Shown here piece after piece: positions 11,066 through 21,882 of a DNA stretch of 64,000 nucleotides. The first letter of the stretch is position 1, and every line of letters starts with the position of its first letter. Under the pieces are notes generated by a model that made no database searches, was not told where the DNA came from, and was given only the letters and a program-made list of their open reading frames with translations. Source of the DNA: Fragum whitleyi (taxonomy: Eukaryota; Mollusca; Bivalvia; Cardiida; Cardiidae); NCBI GenBank assembly GCA_948146395.1, contig OX411556.1:28133653-28197652 (forward strand), read 5' to 3'. The position numbers and the translations under genes are program-made.

Positions 11066-11542
11066 CAGACAGAGAGAGAGAGAGACAGACGTATGAAATA
11101 ATGATGTTTTGCCTAAGGTACTAGTGCATCTCGAGCGCGCACGTGAGTGTGTCCAGCAACATCCAAACAGCAAGAAAATTGATCTGCAGATTGGAACTCA
11201 AGGCAAAACACAAAACACAGATCAGTCTGCGCATCTGCAGTAGTAGGAGATCAGTGAAAATTGACCATGTCCCGTCTTGATAATGTTTGCGAAGTTGCCA
11301 CTTAAGTGGAGTGAAGGTGACAGCCTAGTGGCTTTAACTTGCAGACTAGCAGTAGTAATATGTACTGTTTTTAAATCAAAATTGACCTGTGACATATGTG
11401 ATTTCATGTCACATCAATAACCGGCATCGATCATATTCGTCACAAAATATGATTTCCGAGTCATATATGTAACACATGTTACATATGTGATCATATATGT
11501 AACAGGTGTTACATATATGATTTGTTACAAATATGATCCAAC
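10709..11542. mobile_element. 834-bp TIR element inserted into a MITE, 8-bp target duplication
   Basis: Ends GTTGGGTCATGTTTGTAAC and GTTACAAATATGATCCAAC are 19-bp inverted repeats with two mismatches. They are flanked by AAAGCTTT at 10701-10708 and 11543-11550. The homologous empty site at 57.3 kb reads AAAGCCAT once. Inside are more inverted TATATGTAACAC/GTTACATAT motifs and a GA tract (about 10998-11090). There is no transposase, so the element is non-autonomous. The 8-bp duplication fits hAT or a similar superfamily. Confidence 0.85.
10996..11090 (+). repeat. GA/GACA microsatellite
   Basis: A long (AG)n run is followed by imperfect ACAGAG units. It lies inside the 834-bp element. Confidence 0.95.
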
Positions 11543-11640
11543 AAAGCTTTAATTCTGTTGTTTTACTAAATTCATGTATAAACATATCAAATAATATCAA
11601 CGAGTTGTTATAAATAACAACTTTTTAATACTATCTTTTA

Positions 11641-11748
11641 CGTTTACGCGAGATTAGACCATCTGGTTAGTGCGTTAAGTGTCGACCGTGGTCAGACTGC
11701 GCGGGTTGCGCAGGTTTATTAGGTTCGAAACTTTTCGAACTCGACTGA
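11641..11748. mobile_element. TIR MITE family E, left half only
   Basis: CGCGAGATTAGACCATCTGG, then GTGTCGACCGTGGTCAGACT and GGTTCGAAACTTTTCG match 26335-26440. The region from here to 12561 has no recognised feature. Confidence 0.6.
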
Positions 11749-12561
11749 TTTTCTGATTCTATTTAAATCAATACATTGTAAGCGCTGGACGCACTAATTT
11801 TGAATTGTATTCGTTTATAAAATGCAATATTAAACTCTTCTGAATAAATTGAAAAGGAAAATTAGGCGATATAAACTAAGACCAGACTTCACAAATGCGC
11901 AGACCGACCTTTGTCAATTCCTCCCGCAATAAGACGAATATTAAGAACTCAGTATTTCAAGGGTAAATAATTCTGAGAAATTGGTTATCCTCTGAACACA
12001 GTAACCTGCTCGTTTTAGTGCATTTCTTCAACTCGCTCTAATTGTTCGAACCACTCCGAAACCACTCCAAAACGTCGCTCAAATCGCTTTGAACATACCT
12101 TGATTTGTCTGGCGCAAGTATTGAAGCATGCGATAGTGCTCGTGGAATTCCCGTATAAACATTTAATATGATTATTTTTTTGTTTTTATTGCTGATTTTT
12201 CGACATACAAATTACAATTCTTATCAATACGAGAATCTAAAATTTATTTGGTGATGCGCAATTACATGTAATTAGATATATGCTATGCACAAACGAACGT
12301 AAATTTCAATACCCGCGGGTCTGCATATCGATGAATTTTTGAAATGAAATGTTTGTTTTGAAAATGCCATATGAATAATGCATGTTAATTACATAACAAT
12401 AAGTATAACGTTACTGGATGTGATATTGCTATTTGCGTTGTATTTCAATAGATTACATTAATATAGTTTGACTTGTTTGAACAATTCGTATCCACTTTCC
12501 TTGGCTTTCCCCCTTGTGCAATCATTCCTTTCATAAGACACCAATAAGGTTAATTGTCTTT

Positions 12562-12722
12562 TTAGGTAGTGGAACCGTATTAGTTCCGCAGCATTTCGGA
12601 ACTCATGATCTTTCATAATGTAAATTGAGGTTTCCTACTGAAATCATAACGAAACCTCGGTTTACACTGTTAAAGTTAATAAATCCCGAAACGTTGAGGA
12701 ACTATTCTGGGTTCACTACTAA
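12562..12722. mobile_element. Palindromic MITE, family A, copy 2
   Basis: It has TTAGGTAGTGGAACCG at the left, a central inverted AACGAAACCTCGG type core, and a right arm ending GGGTTCACTACTAA. Both terminal arms are diverged from the TTAA consensus, which suggests an old copy. Confidence 0.85.
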
Positions 12723-12894
12723 TTCCGAAATTGTTTTTTTTTCTTTCTTTCTTTTTCCGGCCCTATTTTTTTGAATAAGCTATGTTGAATTCCTCTATTT
12801 AACTAAACTATATGAGCGAAGAACATAGCTTATAAAAAGGATAAATGCAGATAGCAAAATATTAAAAATGACATTCACCTCGATCAAGCCGTTT

Positions 12895-13246
12895 TAAATA
12901 CATGTAGCTCACTCGGCGCTCATTTCATTGATGTTGATCAAATTATTTCATTTATTTTTTTTTATTTTTTTTTTTATTTTATTTTGGTTGTGTGTGTGTG
13001 TGTGGGGGGGGGGGGGGATTTAAAGTTTCTGGCTGGTTCGTGAAGACACACAAATTGTTTATAGTTCTTGGAATTTTTAAAGGACGGTAATACAATATCG
13101 CTAATTCGACCAAAATTGAACGAAATTAGCGATGTTGTATTATCTCCCTTAAAACTCTTTCAAGACTGGCTTCAAACACTAGTTCAATATCAATCCGAAA
13201 TCATTCAAAAACCATTCATCTTGTCAATTTCACGATGTTCTAACTG
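12895..13246. mobile_element. Long-TIR foldback family B copy
   Basis: The inner palindrome is ATATCGCTAATTCGACC against GAACGAAATTAGCGATGTTG. The right TIR is TTGTCAATTTCACGATGTTC, then TAACTG. It contains a homopolymer-rich stretch at 12950-13018. Confidence 0.65.
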
Positions 13247-13662
13247 CACCTACATCGTTATTTTCTTATATCTTTATAACCTATGCCTTTTTAGCCCATA
13301 TGAATCTGTAGTTTCGGTATTTGATCGTCTATCGACGACATTTCGTGATCGATGTAACTAATTCTATTGAAACATAACATATTGCACTCGGTTTCCGTAT
13401 ACCGACCTTTCCTAAACTCTTCGGGGAATTTCTGTTTATACTAAGCCTAATTATTCAACTGACTGTGTACCTTTCCTTTATTCCATATGCTTCGTGATAT
13501 GTATTGCATTTCCTCATTTTGCTTTCGTTTCTCGATTTCCCTCAACATCTTTTAAGCTGAACCTTTCCGATCAAATAAAACCGAGGTATAACTACAGCTG
13601 TCATTTCGTGAATAAACTCAAGCATAATAAAAATTATAATAATAATCAAAATGATAATGATG

Positions 13663-13709
<47 letters not shown>

Positions 13710-14850
13710 CATCATCATCATCATAATCATAATAATATTTATTGCAATAGTAATAACATTAAATAGTAGTAAGGTAGTAGTAGTGGTAGTAGCAGCAGTA
13801 GTTGTAGTATAAATATCAGTAAGAAAAAAGTACCAGTTTTTATTTCATCTCAAGCAATTAGTTTGTGTGAGAATGTTACAACTTTATTAGTGGTCAAAAT
13901 TGTTTTCATGCAGGTTTGGAACCTATTTTTCAGACAATCAGAGTGTACGAATTTTGGTATACGAATATGCCCACATTTAATTTTTATAAAATCACCTTAT
14001 TTCTCTTTACAGGTTCATGGAATGTTGAATGAAATTGAATGAATAAAGGACACAGTCTCACTAAAATGGCTATCCACATCTATAACAGAGAAAAAAGCGA
14101 TCCTTCGGCAGGCAGACAGCAATAAATACTGGTAATGGAATTAAAACAGAGAAACTATATAGTGAACTTAATGTGTCTCTTACAGTCATTGTAAAACATT
14201 GTCCAGCGCTGTTACCGCGGGTCTTAATTAACTATTAATTTATCCACAGAGGTGCTTAATGTGGGAGAAAGTACCTTATATGGAATTAGATGTGTATGGA
14301 TACGGGTTTGAGTGATTGGTTTTTGGACGAAATTGTGGTGTTCCGTGAAGTTTGGAATTCATACCTGTAAAATTAGTTTCATCTTAATGGAATTTTTCAA
14401 TAATTATTGAAATAAAAAATAAACAAATGGGTGAATTAACTTGGATTATAAAGATGGAATCATAATGTTTCTTGGTACTAAGAGAGTGTTTAAAAATTAG
14501 ATAATTAAGTTAGTAATTATTGAATATGGACGGCAATGTCTTATCACGGAAACGGCAGCTTTGAATTGTGCACTTATTGTGGGCGTTATATCGAATAGCT
14601 CAATCCCACATTTCGACCCGGCGATAACAACAGGAAACGCTGAAACTCGTGTATTTGCTTAAATTTGATAATATTCAATTTCATAACCAAGTAGACTTCG
14701 CGAATAATAAGTGAAGTAGAATTCAGTCTTAAAAAGAAAGGATAAATCAATAGGAGTACATCGATATTTTTTTGCAAGGAAAGTTTCGAAAATAAAATAC
14801 AATTGAAAAGACGATTTCGTGAATAAGAAGAAGGGTTTGCCGCTTTAAAG
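13247..14850. other. Upstream region of the receptor gene; mostly unassigned
   Basis: It contains an AAT/CAT microsatellite (about 13650-13730) and no supported gene. It presumably holds the receptor's 5' UTR and promoter, but no TATA or initiator element can be called with confidence. Confidence 0.4.
13650..13730 (+). repeat. AAT / CAT microsatellite
   Basis: A run of ATA units is followed by CATCATCATCATCAT. Open frames of poly-Asn/His and poly-Ile over it are artefacts. Confidence 0.95.
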
Positions 14851-15138
14851 ATGGCCACGACAGTGTCCGCGGCTTTCCTGAATGAGAGCAATGGCACGAC
14901 AGAGAGCATACCGGTCCGGTTTACGGGGCCAAAGTTGTACAGTGTCGAACATGCGGTGATAACGTCTACGGTGTTGGGGTTGATGATATTGTGCACAATT
15001 ATCGGGAATGTATTCGTGATCGCGGCCATTATCTTGGAGAAGAATCTACACAACGTGGCCAATTATCTCGTGTTGTCCCTCGCAGTGGCTGATCTCATGG
15101 TTGCAGCTATCGTCATGCCGATTAGTGTCGTCGTGGAG
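14851..15138 (+). CDS. 5-HT1: 5-HT1-type serotonin receptor, coding exon 1 (N-terminus to TM2)
   Basis: This exon encodes residues 1-96 of a class A aminergic G-protein-coupled receptor of the plasma membrane. The ATG follows an in-frame TAA at 14824 and has a good context (A at -3, G at +4). Two N-glycosylation sequons occur in the short extracellular N-terminus (N11 in NES, N14 in NGT). TM1 carries the GN pair (N53 = position 1.50). TM2 carries LAVADL with D81 (position 2.50, sodium site) and ends in the VMP motif near residue 90. The exon ends at GAG before the donor gtaagt, in phase 0. It joins directly to the exon at 24905, which supplies TM3 to TM7. No typical core promoter is obvious upstream, and non-coding 5' exons cannot be excluded. 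The receptor class is secure only when both exons are read together. Confidence 0.93.
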
Positions 15139-15247
15139 GTAAGTACAAGGGTTGACGCCAACTCCTGAGATTAAGGAGTCAATTGGACTCCTAACACATG
15201 ACGGCAAATGGTCAAAGCTCAAAGTTAGGAGTCCAAATTTTCATAAT

Positions 15248-15313
15248 GGTAGAAAATTGTGGAAAAGAAGAAATTGCTTGTTATAAGCAATTTCTTCTTT
15301 TCCACGATATTCT
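15248..15313. repeat. Long hairpin, also at 37264-37323
   Basis: GTGGAAAAGAAGAAATTGCT is followed, after a short loop, by AGCAATTTCTTCTTTTCCAC. The arms are near perfect over about 25 bases. A weaker copy (GAAGAAATTGTTTG / GAGCAATTTCTTC) occurs at 37.3 kb. Confidence 0.8.
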
Positions 15314-16104
15314 TTAAAAAAGTTTGTTTTTTCTCAAAACACTACAGGATTTGAGCAAAAGTTTTCTTCGACAACTTTACTTCAGATCTACAGTTTTGGC
15401 AAGTATTAGAAACAAAACTGCTCTGTGCATTTGTTTTTCAAAATATTCTCATATGACCCTTGGAGTCCATCAAACTCCTTTCTTGCAAATGGAAGGATTC
15501 CCAACTGGTATATAAGGAGTCTCGGACTCCCGGACTCCCCTAAGTGTCATACCCTGAGGTATCAATCGTTGTTTAGCGACTAAAGCCGACAGCTTTATTC
15601 AAACTGCAGTTAAGTTTTTGTCGCCTTACGACATACTTGTCCTTATTATTTGCTTAGTTCATACAAAATCATTCATTAGTTCCAAATCGACGAAAGCTAA
15701 GGCTTAACGATTCGCTCTCAAACGCTCAATCCATTGGTCTACAACTTTCCTGAAAGATTTATTCGGGGTCTTAAACGACTGCTTTGGTATACCCATGTTG
15801 GTCCATAGACATAATCCGTAGACGATGGGGTTCGTACCACTGACCTATACAGAACTCGAGTATATTGCCCAAGTTTACTAGTGTAACTTCTTTATTTTCC
15901 TCTTATAGAAAGGACAGGAGTTTGCATGTTTGTCCGCCTGTCAATCTGATTGTCTAACAGTCGCAAAACTTTATCTTATAATCGAAATTTACAGACTCTT
16001 GAAACTTTTGAAAAAAATGCCTTTTGAAAGTATTCGTGTTTTTCTAACACCATGTTCATATATCGAATCCCATCTACAATTGGCCCATTCGTGGTATTCC
16101 TTTT

Positions 16105-16195
16105 TAGCTCGGCTGTTTTCGGGGGAAAAAACGATGTATTGCTATAGAGCCTTGGTGTCGTTGTCGTCGATGTGGTCATCGTCGTGCGAAACCTT
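16105..16195 (+). mobile_element. 5' end of a short pearl-like element
   Basis: TTTAGCTCGGCTGTTTTCGG then GCCTTGGTGTCGTTGTCG match the start of the 8603 element. It is truncated by the SINE that follows. Confidence 0.5.
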
Positions 16196-16196
16196 T

Positions 16197-16673
16197 GATA
16201 GCAGCTGGATGCTAGGAAAGATATAATGGTAGTACTGGTGTATGAAATACTGTAAAACTTGTGTTATGCGACCACTTAAGGGACCACCAAAAAGCTCATG
16301 GGAATGGTCGCTTTATACGAAATACCATGATAAATGTGAAAGTTTATTTTGAAAGCATTTATAGATTGTCGTTCAAGTCGTACAGAATCTTATGATGTTC
16401 GAACCCATAAGAATCGTATTATTGGGACGATTCTAATGGGTTCCAACAACATAAGACATCAACAATAACCAAATTTTCGTTAAGAATTTCCTCTTTTTCA
16501 GAAATGTGCTTACGTTGCGGGGACTTTTTATGGTGGTCGCTTAATAAAATTGGTCGCTTAATAGACATGGTCGCTCGAGCAATATCGACTGTACCAGGAA
16601 TGCATTGTCAGATGTCCGAGCCGCTGCGATATAACGGAAAGCGGCGTAAAGTCTTTTACAAACAAACAATTTT
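16197..16673 (+). mobile_element. SINE body split by a TA-flanked MITE
   Basis: The left part ends ...GGTGTATGAAATA at 16249. The right part resumes at 16592 with TACCAGGAATGCATTGTCAG and ends with GCGGCGTAAAGTC. Joined, it matches GTGAGAGAAATGCCAGGAAT of the intact SINE at 31.2 kb. Confidence 0.75.
16250..16591. mobile_element. TA-flanked MITE family F, 342 bp, inside a SINE
   Basis: The left end is CTGTAAAACTTGTGTTATGC and the inward motif GCGACCA; the right end is GGTCGCTCGAGCAATATCGA. Both sides carry TA (16248 and 16592). An inner hairpin (AAGAATCGTATTATTGGGAC with GATTCTAATGGG) is shared with 41.05 kb. TA duplication suggests a Tc1/mariner-type helper (inference). Confidence 0.75.
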
Positions 16674-17542
16674 TTTTGAATTCCTATTGTGATGATATTG
16701 CAGTAAAGTACACGATCATAATTAATTCATAAAGTGCGTAGGTCTGGTGTCTGCAAATGACAAACTAATTAATACTCTTTGACATTCCGCTACTGATCAA
16801 TGTAGTTAAGATTTAGACGCTCCTTCGGGCACTGCAGGGTGCCTGGGTGTACATAAACATTGCATGCAAACCGACATCAATCATTGATAGAAAGTTTAGA
16901 AAAAACTTGCTTTGAGAATAAGTCACTTTCACCTAAATAATGCAGTGATAGGCAATACAAAAAAAAAAAAAGAAAAAAAATCAAAATACGAAACACAGAT
17001 TAATCACACTTAAGTGTAATATACAGATTCATATGGAAGTGTGATTCGTTTAAAGAGTCATGAATTAATAATAATAAAAAGGAAGTCAAAAGGATATTAC
17101 TTTCAGTAAATCCCCATACAAACAACGCTTGAAATTATATACAAGCAATTTCAAGTGAGAGATCAAAGTTAAGATCAATTTTTCATTGAAAATGAAAGGA
17201 GATAAAGGTTTCTCGAATCTCACTTTTGCTTGTCGATCTATACATTTTAGGAGAAAAATAGTGTCTTAACTTAAACGGCTCTTAAAATTAAACACAATTC
17301 ATGTTTGAATTTAAATGCTTACGTGTTTTAGTTAAGAAAGGTTTTGTCATAAAATAATACCCGATTTAAGGAATCGATTCATGTAAGTTGATCGGGGCTT
17401 GTCTTCAAATATTACACACACTGCGTTAAAATTCTCAAAGGATAACATATTCCAAAAACTGTTATAATTTCATACCAAGTCATCGTTTTTTTTCATATAT
17501 TCACAAAACAGTTTCACATCTTATGAAACGAAATGTGTTATC

Positions 17543-17707
17543 TTAAGGTAGTAGACCTGTAATAGTTCCACAACATTTCAGACCACATATTCTCTAACAG
17601 TGTAAATGGAGGTTTCCTAATGAAAATGATTAGAAAACCTCGGTTTACACTGTTAAGGTTCATGACTTCTAGAACGTTGTGGAACTATTGCGGGTCCATT
17701 ACCTTAA
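17543..17707. mobile_element. Palindromic MITE, family A, copy 3
   Basis: The left end is TTAAGGTAGTAGACCTG and the right end GGGTCCATTACCTTAA, so both TTAA ends are present. The central palindrome is preserved. It lies in the receptor intron. Confidence 0.88.
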
Positions 17708-18596
17708 ATGCGCTTGATAAAATTGTTTTAACTAAAACGCGCTTAGTATACAACCAAAGAAAAATCAAAATCTAGACAAAGCTTATTATATCAAAAAAAT
17801 TCTTCAAGTCTTTGTTCGACAACGTTCAAGTTTGCATCTCATGTACTTTTTTCACTTCATTCTAATGAAGAAATCTCAATGTTTGAATATCGTATGCCCT
17901 TTTTAGCTAGCAAAGCGTCAGCTTTGCTGGCTTAAGTTAACATACACAATTTTGAGGAAGTCTCAAAGTTCATATGAGTGTAAACTGCCTCTGGCAGCTT
18001 AACCACTAAATCAATGAATACTTTCGCCATTTCGGAATTTATGATGAAAATTTTTCAGTATGTTAGTCAAAATGGTAAAACCTTCTGAAAGAGCAAAAGT
18101 CATCTGAAAACTAAAACGTACGGAAATGAAAATTTGGCTCACCCGTGATGAAGAATGACCAGAATACTTTTTGAAAGGGGACTCAATTGGAAAATGCGAA
18201 CACTTGAACAGAAATAAGTAAAGAAAAATCGGGATTTATGAGAAATTTTTCACACCCACGGTTGTAGAGTGTACTGGAATGTGGATTTCCAAGAATGCAC
18301 CATGTGTGCAAAGTAATGACTTGGCTTGACCAGAATTTTCACTATGCACACTACATTGTACGGTCAATTGGATGAACTATATTCAAATAAGAACTCATTC
18401 GAAAGTATGCTTTTTAACTCCTCGCTTTATTTTCACCCTGATTTTGTTACCATGGTATTTTTTTTAAAAGGAAGATTACGAAAATATCTATGCTTTGCTA
18501 GCTTTCAGTCCTTTCAGTACTTTGATTGAATCTGTGATCATCTTTCTAGTGATCGTACTCGATCAATTTCAGTATAAACATTTTTCATTATTTTTA

Positions 18597-19297
18597 GCTC
18601 ACCTGAGCACGAAGTGCTCAAGGGAGCTATTGTGATCTATCAATGTCCGGCGTCCGTCTGTCAATCTGTCCGTCTGTCCGTCACGGCGTTAACAATTTCT
18701 TTAAGCGAAATCTCCTCCTAAACTTCTGAGTCAAAATCAACCAAACTTGGCAGATATATTCCTTGCGTGGTCCCTTGGAAAAATTGCTGAATGGGAAGGA
18801 TCCGTGCCATATCACGGGAAAAGGGCCTTAATGACAATTTTTTTGTTTATACTCTAGAAGCCACAAATAAGGTCCAATCATCATGAAACTTGGTCAGAAT
18901 GTTTGCCAGGTCACAAGGATGAAGTCTGTTGAAATGGGAAGGATTCGTGCTTTATCATGGGAAAGGGGGCCTAATTGACAATTTTCTTGTTTACACTCCA
19001 CTGGCCACAAATATGGTCCAATCATCATGAAACTTGGTCAGAATGTTTGCCAGGTCACAAGAATGAACTCTGTTGAAAATGGGAAATAGTCATGCCATAT
19101 CACAGGAAAAGGAGTCTTAATGATAATTTACTTGAAATAACTCTAATGGCCACAAATATGGCCCAAATTTTGTGAAACTTGGTTTTATGTAGAAATTATC
19201 TTCTTTATGACATCTGCCTTTTCAATTAATATGATGTCCCTGTGATCAAAGTGACTCAGGTGAGCGATCTAGGACCATCATGGTCCTCTTGTTTTAT
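18597..19297 (+). mobile_element. Pearl/HINE-like element with a tandem array of about 100-150 bp units
   Basis: The 5' hairpin arm is AGCTCACCTGAGCACGAAGT...GCTCAAGGGAGCT. A GTCC/GTCT tract (18650-18685) follows, then three diverged units (each with CAAATATGGTCCAATCATCA, GAAACTTGGTCAGAATG). The 3' end is GGACCATCATGGTCCTCTTG, a hairpin followed by CTTGTTTT. There is no coding capacity. Confidence 0.8.
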
Positions 19298-19403
19298 GTA
19301 AACAAGAGTTTTTGTAAGGAATATCTAGCATTTTCATTGGCTAATGCTGACCTCACAAACATTAGTATATTCGGCCGCTCCGGCATAACTTCTTGGTTTA
19401 TAT

Positions 19404-20232
19404 ATGGACAAATCGCTATGTTGGAGTTCTCATGTTGACAAGGTCTGCTCAAAAGTTTCATCAAAAGTACATTTACTCAAGAGAATAAATAACTTTCTCA
19501 CATATGATATGAAACAACTATTCTATAATTCATATATTGCTCCTTGTTTTGACTATGGTTGTATTTCATGGAGCAATTGCAAATCTGCTTACATCAACAG
19601 AATTATAAAGTTACAAAAACGAACTGCGTGTATAATTTTGAACAAGCCTAGAAAAACATGCTCGATGTCAAACTTTAATTCATTAAAATGGCTTAGTATT
19701 AAAGGTCGCTGCAAATATTTCACAATCATCATGGTTTATAAAACTCTTCATGGTCTATCGCCACCTTATATGACTAACGTTATCAATTATAGTATGAATC
19801 CTCATTACATGCTAAGATCTGAGGTAAATAACGATGCATCTAGTCAAGGCATACCTAGAACAGAATATAGAAAGCGCACGTTTTCTTATATTGGTATGCA
19901 ATATTGGAATTCAGTCCCTGTAGAAATAAGATCTATAAATAACATTAGTAAATTTAAACGAAAACTAAAAGGTTATCTTATGTCACTAGACTAAACCTGC
20001 ACTCTTTTTTTTTTTTTTTTTTAAATATGTATTGTTCATTTACTACGTACTAAATATTGTCTGTGTATGTCCTTGAATTTGCTGTCCACATTGATGTTGA
20101 TGCTACTACTTTGATGTATTACTAAATGTGTAATATGTCTATTTATATTTCAGTTGAATACCATTACAATGATATGTAGATATGTGTTATGGAGAGAGAA
20201 AGAATGAGTGGAAGAGAGAGAGTGTGAGAGAA

Positions 20233-20305
<73 letters not shown>

Positions 20306-20434
20306 AGAGAGAGAGAGAGATTTGTTGTTGTTGTTTTCTAGAGGGCCATGTTGAAAATAAGATTTGTATATACATGTATATCTTAACATGTTACCTTCTA
20401 TAAATAAAGTTATTATTATTATTATTATTATTAC
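19404..20434 (+). mobile_element. 5'-truncated non-LTR retrotransposon (LINE) with 196-residue RT C-terminus
   Basis: An open frame at 19404-19994 encodes 196 residues matching the C-terminal part of non-LTR reverse transcriptases: HVDKVCSKVSSKVHLLKRI, then LFYNSYIAPCFDYGCISWS, then INRIIKLQKRTACIILN, then the end region HGLSPPYM. This is the region after the catalytic palm, so no YADD-type active site is present and the copy is dead by 5' truncation. The TAA is at 19992. A 3' tail of about 440 bases follows, containing a GA tract (about 20215-20320), an AATAAA at about 20403, and a terminal ATT repeat ending near 20434, typical of CR1/Rex-like or related LINEs that end in short repeats. The clade is not certain. 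It lies in the receptor intron, just after a pearl-like element. Confidence 0.85.
20204..20320 (+). repeat. GA microsatellite in the LINE tail
   Basis: A long (GA)n run with few interruptions, between the LINE stop codon and its ATT tail. Confidence 0.95.
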
Positions 20435-20720
20435 TTCTATTATATCCTTATGCACCTGACCTGGAAAATAAACAAAAATTCGAGCCGGTAATAGCAGCCA
20501 GGATTCTCTCGCTTCGCTGATTATACAAATTGTGCTACAGCTGAAAACTTGTTAGTTGATAACATACAAGGAAAAATGATATAGGTAATAATAAATACTT
20601 TTAAACTTTACCAATCTATCCATATAAAAGTGCTAAATTTTCGCAGGATGTTGTAGTTTGACGTCACTTCTATCTGTGACGTCACGACACGACATGTTTA
20701 CTTTTTAGGCGCATAGGAGG

Positions 20721-20946
20721 TTAAGGTAGTGGAACCATAATAGTTCCGCAAGATTTCGGCACCTATGAACTTTCACAATGTTAACCGAGGTTTCCTAATG
20801 AAAATCATTAGGAAACCTTGGTTAACACTGTTAACGTTTATTACTGCCGAAAGGTTGTGGATCTATTATGGGTCCACTACCTTATCCCATTAAAGATCGT
20901 GACTTCGGAAACGTTGTGGAACTATTACGAATCTATAACCTTTAAT
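20721..20946. mobile_element. Palindromic MITE, family A, copy 4, plus an extra half-copy
   Basis: The full copy spans 20721-20884 (TTAAGGTAGTGGAACC to GGGTCCACTACCTTA). From about 20893 a second right half follows (GATCGTGACTTCGGAAACG to CTATAACCTTTAA). This suggests a partial tandem duplication or two insertions at one site. Confidence 0.85.
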
Positions 20947-21397
20947 CCCTTTATGCAAATGCGATAATTTATCACCAGAAGACGAAATGCTTATAAGTTA
21001 AACCGTTTCTGCCTCCATTCGATGACGTACAATGGTCGAACTTGACACCTACTTTGAACATGTTTAAATGAAAAGTAACATCATGAGCTAAATTGAACTT
21101 TCGCTCATCTACAGATTAAATTACTACATGTAATTAATTAAACCTATCCATATCTTAGGTTACGATATACCAAATTAGAGTTAGTTATACAATCAATACC
21201 CTTACTGTTTCGTACATTTTACTATTGTAATTCAGCAGCTGTTGTTTTATAACTATTGACCCGAATGAAGTTATAGACAATTGTTTGACCCGCCATGACC
21301 ATGGCCACACAATTGTTGACCTTGTGAGACCTTTTGGGAAGCCTACATTTAATCTTGAACATTCCTGTAGACCCCCAAAACGCATGCTTATACAGTT

Positions 21398-21560
21398 AGG
21401 AACTCCGTGAAATTGACTCTCACTCCGGTCTAAATCATTGTAAGACGCTCACTCAGCACTCCATTCATTCACTCACTCAAATCATTCCAAAACGCCACAA
21501 AATCACTCAAAAAATCAAAGCACTGAAAGTACTGATGGTGGACGTTTCTGTTGGCATACT
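21398..21560. repeat. Fragment of long-TIR family B
   Basis: CCGTGAAATTGACTCTCACT followed by CACTCAGCACTCCATTCATT and AACGCCACAAAATCACTC. No inner palindrome is present. Confidence 0.5.
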
Positions 21561-21882
21561 AGAGTGATTCCTCCAATTGTGGAGAAAAGAGAAATTTTAC
21601 ATGTAAAATTACGATAAAAGGAAAATGACCTGACCGCATCTTGCTTCAGATAAACGTTTCTGTACATATATCGTCGATCGTCAACAAAATCCTGTAATTA
21701 CAAGGTTTCGATAACTTTCGGAATTATTCCCGGTGTAGTTTAAACAGTGATTCTCCGATCCATTTGTTATAAATGTAAAGAAATGACAATTAGATGATCT
21801 AGGTTATCATTCTTATTTTGTAATGCTAATCACTTCTCCGTAATCTCATTATTAAAAATTCAGTATGGTGTTATCTGCTTAA

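Larger units (their letters stand above)
10628..11636. mobile_element. TIR MITE family G, split by a later insertion
   Basis: The left part (10628-10708: GGGTCCGTGATTATCAAACT to GAGATTAAAGCTTT) and the right part (11543-11636: AAAGCTTTAATTCTGTTG to TTAATACTATC) together read through as the element at 57267-57512. An 834-base insert separates them. The original right TIR is missing, because family E sequence begins at about 11641. Confidence 0.78.

Noticed and set aside
13494..13766. 90-codon open frame with Asn and His runs
   Set aside because: It is the translation of an AAT/CAT microsatellite, and the opposite strand is equally open (poly-Ile). No homology or splice support.
14586..15062. 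158-codon - strand open frame opposite receptor exon 1
   Set aside because: Shadow of the receptor coding strand; no family features.
20150..20455. Open frames of alternating Arg-Glu or Ser-Leu on both strands
   Set aside because: Produced by the GA tract in the LINE tail.
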